A DNA stretch of 64,000 nucleotides. Origin: Paenibacillus rigui (GTDB taxonomy: Bacteria > Bacillota > Bacilli > Paenibacillales > NBRC-103111). Positions 61,667 to 64,000 of the stretch are shown here, one piece after another. The position numbers were made by a program, and so were the translations under genes. Below the pieces are notes generated by a model. It made no database searches and had not been told where the DNA came from. It saw nothing but the letters and a program-made list of their open reading frames with translations. Numbering within the stretch: the first letter of the stretch is position 1; each line of letters starts with the position of its first letter. The DNA lies in the NCBI RefSeq assembly GCF_002234615.1, contig NZ_NMQW01000057.1:78085-142084 (forward strand), written 5' to 3'.

Positions 61667-63419
61667 GAGGATGCATCTCCTTCCCGACCTGGGATTGGAA
61701 AATTTCCTGATACACCTTGCAGCTTCCCATCAGCTCCTCGTGCTTGCCCAAGCCCACGATCCTGCCTTGATCCATCACGACAATTTGATCGGCATCCATA
61801 ACGGAAGTAATTCGTTGAGCGATAATCAGGCAGGTCAGATGCTGCGCATACGTCCTCAGCGCTTCCTTAATGTTCGCTTCCGTCGCCACATCGACAGCGC
61901 TGGTACAGTCATCCAGAATGAGGATTTCCGGCTTCCTCACTAATGCTCTTGCAATGGACACGCGCTGCTTCTGTCCGCCGGAGAAGTTGACTCCCTTCTG
62001 GCCCAGCAAGGTATCGTAGCCTTCCGGGAACGATGTAATGAAATCATGGGCCTCCGCCATTTTGGCGGCATGCTCGATCTCTTCTCTCGTCGCTTGCTCG
62101 TTCCCGAAACAGATGTTCTCGAGTACGGTTCCGGTAAAAAGTACGGTTTTCTGCGGTACCACAGCGATTTTCTCCCGCAGTATCCGGGGATTCATACCGC
62201 TGATATCCTTCCCGTTTACCCTTATCGTGCCAGAGCTCGCATCGTAAAATCGGGGAATAAGGTTGACCAGACTGCTTTTTCCAGAGCCCGTCGAGCCGAT
62301 AATGCCTACCGTTTGGCCTGGCAAGCAGCTGAAGGTCACATTGCGCAGCACCGGGTCCCCCCCTGCCGCTTCATAGGAAAAGGATACGTTGTCAAAATCG
62401 ATGCTGCCGCGCTGCTCCCCGCACTCCGATTGTGCGGATGCCGTGTTCTCATCTGGTTGATCGCTCCAAGTCATCGCGTTCCGCTCATTGAACACTTCAC
62501 CGATCCGCCCTGTCGATGCCTTCGCCCTGACAAGCATATTGAATACCATGGAAATGGTCATCAGCGAGAACAAAATTTGCGTCATGTAGTTGACGAAGGC
62601 AATGATGTGGCCCACTTGCATTTGACCGCTGTTCACCCTCTGGCCTCCCAGCCAAATAATCGCTACGATACCTATGTTCACTGTCAAGGTAATCCCCGGA
62701 CTGAATACCGCCATTGCCCTCATGGCAATCGTCGATCGTTTCTGATATTCCGAATTGGCAGCGTTAAATTTATCGACCTCGTACTCAAACCGGTTAAACG
62801 CCTTAACTACCCTTACGCCAGATAAATATTCCCTCATGATCCGGTTGACCCCATCGAGAGCACGCTGCACCTTCGTAAAAAACGGAAAGCCTACTTTCAT
62901 ATTTAATGCAATCAGTACGCCTACCACAGGAACAACGACCAGCAGCACGATGGCTAGATGCGGATTCAGCCTTGCAGCCATAATGAGACTGCCGATACAT
63001 AACAGAGGCGCCTTGGCGAAAATACGCATGAGTCCGTTCACAAACGTCTGCACCTGGGTAATATCGTTCGTCAATCGGGTAACCAGGGAGGCTCTGTCGA
63101 AACGGTCTATATTTTCAAATGAAAGCGTTTGTATTTTGCGGAACAAATCGGATCTCAGCTCTGCGCCGAAGCTTTGGGATACGCGGCTGGATACGATGTT
63201 TCTTGAAGAAGCCGCTACGGCTCCGACCGCCGTAACCAGCAGCATCAAGCCTCCCATTTGCAGCACGTAGCTCATCTCCCTATTCGCGACACCTACGTCA
63301 ATAATTTTGGCCATAATGGTGGGCTGGAGCAAATCCGCTCCAGCCTCCACCGTCACGAATAAGATGGACACGCAAAAAAGCTTCCAGTACTTTCGGATGT
63401 ATTTCCCCATGAAGCCCAT
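61659..63419 (-). CDS. ABC exporter subunit with degenerate catalytic site
   Basis: A 586 aa permease-ATPase. Six membrane segments, Walker A GSTGSGKSSLVNLIPRFYDA, signature NFSGGQKQRVSIARAL, but Walker B ends LILDDCTSAVD (catalytic Glu replaced by Asp) and the H-loop is LIIAQRITS (Gln for His). These are the usual changes in the non-hydrolysing half of heterodimeric exporters. It overlaps the partner gene by 8 bases and is 12 bases from the small phosphoesterase gene upstream. Confidence 0.9.
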   Translation of the reverse strand: MGFMGKYIRKYWKLFCVSILFVTVEAGADLLQPTIMAKIIDVGVANREMSYVLQMGGLMLLVTAVGAVAASSRNIVSSRVSQSFGAELRSDLFRKIQTLSFENIDRFDRASLVTRLTNDITQVQTFVNGLMRIFAKAPLLCIGSLIMAARLNPHLAIVLLVVVPVVGVLIALNMKVGFPFFTKVQRALDGVNRIMREYLSGVRVVKAFNRFEYEVDKFNAANSEYQKRSTIAMRAMAVFSPGITLTVNIGIVAIIWLGGQRVNSGQMQVGHIIAFVNYMTQILFSLMTISMVFNMLVRAKASTGRIGEVFNERNAMTWSDQPDENTASAQSECGEQRGSIDFDNVSFSYEAAGGDPVLRNVTFSCLPGQTVGIIGSTGSGKSSLVNLIPRFYDASSGTIRVNGKDISGMNPRILREKIAVVPQKTVLFTGTVLENICFGNEQATREEIEHAAKMAEAHDFITSFPEGYDTLLGQKGVNFSGGQKQRVSIARALVRKPEILILDDCTSAVDVATEANIKEALRTYAQHLTCLIIAQRITSVMDADQIVVMDQGRIVGLGKHEELMGSCKVYQEIFQSQVGKEMHPHV

Positions 63420-63431
63420 CCTGCATTCCCC

Positions 63432-63941
63432 CTACTGCTCTTCATTCGGCACGACCATCGCTTTGATCGTATCAAATGAAATCGGTGTATAATCCCAATG
63501 CTCCACGCAGACATTGATGTACTGCTTCCCTTCATACTTTTGACCGTGTATGTGCCCGTGAATGTTCACGTAAGGCATATGCTTGTTCATATACATCGGT
63601 TCATGCGATAGCAGGAAGAAGCCGTTATAAATAATGCCATGCTCGCTTACTTCCTGAAATCCGGCCTCCAGCCACCAGGCCCTTGATCTGCCGCGGTCAT
63701 GGTTGCCCATGATAAGCATTTTGCTGCCGTTTAACCGGGACACGATGCTGCGCGTCTTCTCCATATTCAAGAAGGAGAAATCCCCTAGATGAATCACCCG
63801 GTCCTCCTTGCCTACGACGGCATTCCATCTTTCGATCATCGTTTCCGTCATTTCCTCCGCATCGGTGAATGGCCTGGATTCGAAATCAATAATATGCTTG
63901 TGACCGAAATGATGGTCTGAAATCATATACACCTTTGGCAT
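63432..63941 (-). CDS. small calcineurin-like phosphoesterase
   Basis: A 169 aa cytosolic metallophosphoesterase. Motifs in order: ISDHHFGHKHII, HLGDFSFLN, MGNHDRGRSRAW, LLSHEPMYM, NIHGHIHGQK. It is of the size of the YfcE/MJ0936-like group and of RNA-ligase-associated phosphoesterases. AAAGGA precedes ATG 63941. It is the first visible gene of the transcript leading into the heterodimeric ABC exporter. Confidence 0.88.
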   Translation of the reverse strand: MPKVYMISDHHFGHKHIIDFESRPFTDAEEMTETMIERWNAVVGKEDRVIHLGDFSFLNMEKTRSIVSRLNGSKMLIMGNHDRGRSRAWWLEAGFQEVSEHGIIYNGFFLLSHEPMYMNKHMPYVNIHGHIHGQKYEGKQYINVCVEHWDYTPISFDTIKAMVVPNEEQ

Positions 63942-64000
63942 GAGAAATCCGTCCTTTCCTGCTCCACGATTCCGTTCCTTGCTTCCTGCTTCCTGCTTCC

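Noticed and set aside
63118..63140. CRE-like ATGAAAGCGTTTGTAT
   Set aside because: Lies inside the ABC exporter coding region far from any promoter; likely chance.
63975..64000. Tandem TTCCTGC heptads at the right edge
   Set aside because: Only about three copies and cut by the window end; too little to call a repeat.

Overview
The window looks like chromosomal DNA from a Paenibacillus-type soil Firmicute. Supporting signs are strong AGGAGG-type ribosome sites, sigma-A promoters of TTGACA/TATAAT form, low-GC-Gram-positive regulator families, a stalk-domain secreted protein, BioY with ECF ATPases, and many pectin- and hemicellulose-active glycosidases. Base composition is intermediate by eye. 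There are GC-rich stretches (inside hrpB near 18.2-18.8 kb and in 50.0-50.8 kb) and one AT-rich patch (30.4-31.6 kb). I see no rRNA, tRNA, CRISPR array, prophage or complete insertion sequence.

Layout. 0-7 kb: a cut-off gene, TrmB and MarR regulators, a stalk-domain secreted protein, a frameshifted ABC exporter, a nucleotidyltransferase and two methyltransferases; one methyltransferase is preceded by a T-box antiterminator module with no room for Stem I. 7-16 kb: a carbohydrate block with a lactonase, an amidohydrolase, a PL26-like exolyase, a GH105 hydrolase, a GH51 arabinofuranosidase and a divergent regulator. 16-22 kb: a DinB protein, HrpB helicase, and a TetX-like flavin monooxygenase with its TetR regulator. 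22-28 kb: a spermidine/putrescine-type ABC importer in an operon with an M20 peptidase, opposite an IclR regulator. 28-36 kb: a cytosolic PAS-PAS chemoreceptor behind a structured leader, a GC-rich gene fragment, an AT-rich TetR/membrane-protein pair, a DinB protein, a MocR/GNAT pair, a zinc-ribbon protein, DUF1304 and a TIM-barrel protein. 36-46 kb: an acidic low-complexity protein, AraC regulator, GH43 beta-xylosidase, a histidine kinase with a BTAD-type response regulator, a cupin and a GH36 alpha-galactosidase. 45.6-49.2 kb: BioY and its ECF energizing proteins, one of them an ATPase-EcfT fusion, around a BirA-type operator. 49.2-57.5 kb: a block of secreted or membrane metallophosphoesterases, one stripped of its metal ligands, with small membrane proteins and a GDPD-like protein. 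57.8-64 kb: an MFS transporter with its MarR regulator, a heterodimeric ABC exporter and a small phosphoesterase.

How the genes work together. The 7-16 and 37-45.5 kb blocks fit stepwise breakdown of rhamnogalacturonan, arabinan/xylan and alpha-galactosides under substrate-specific regulators and probably CcpA. The 22-28 kb operon couples uptake to hydrolysis. Several regulators have readable operators beside them (TrmB, two TetRs, MarR, possibly IclR and the GH51-linked regulator). The least familiar items are the Stem-I-less T-box module at 6.9 kb, the structured leader at 29.9 kb and the phosphoesterase/pseudo-phosphoesterase block at 49-57 kb.
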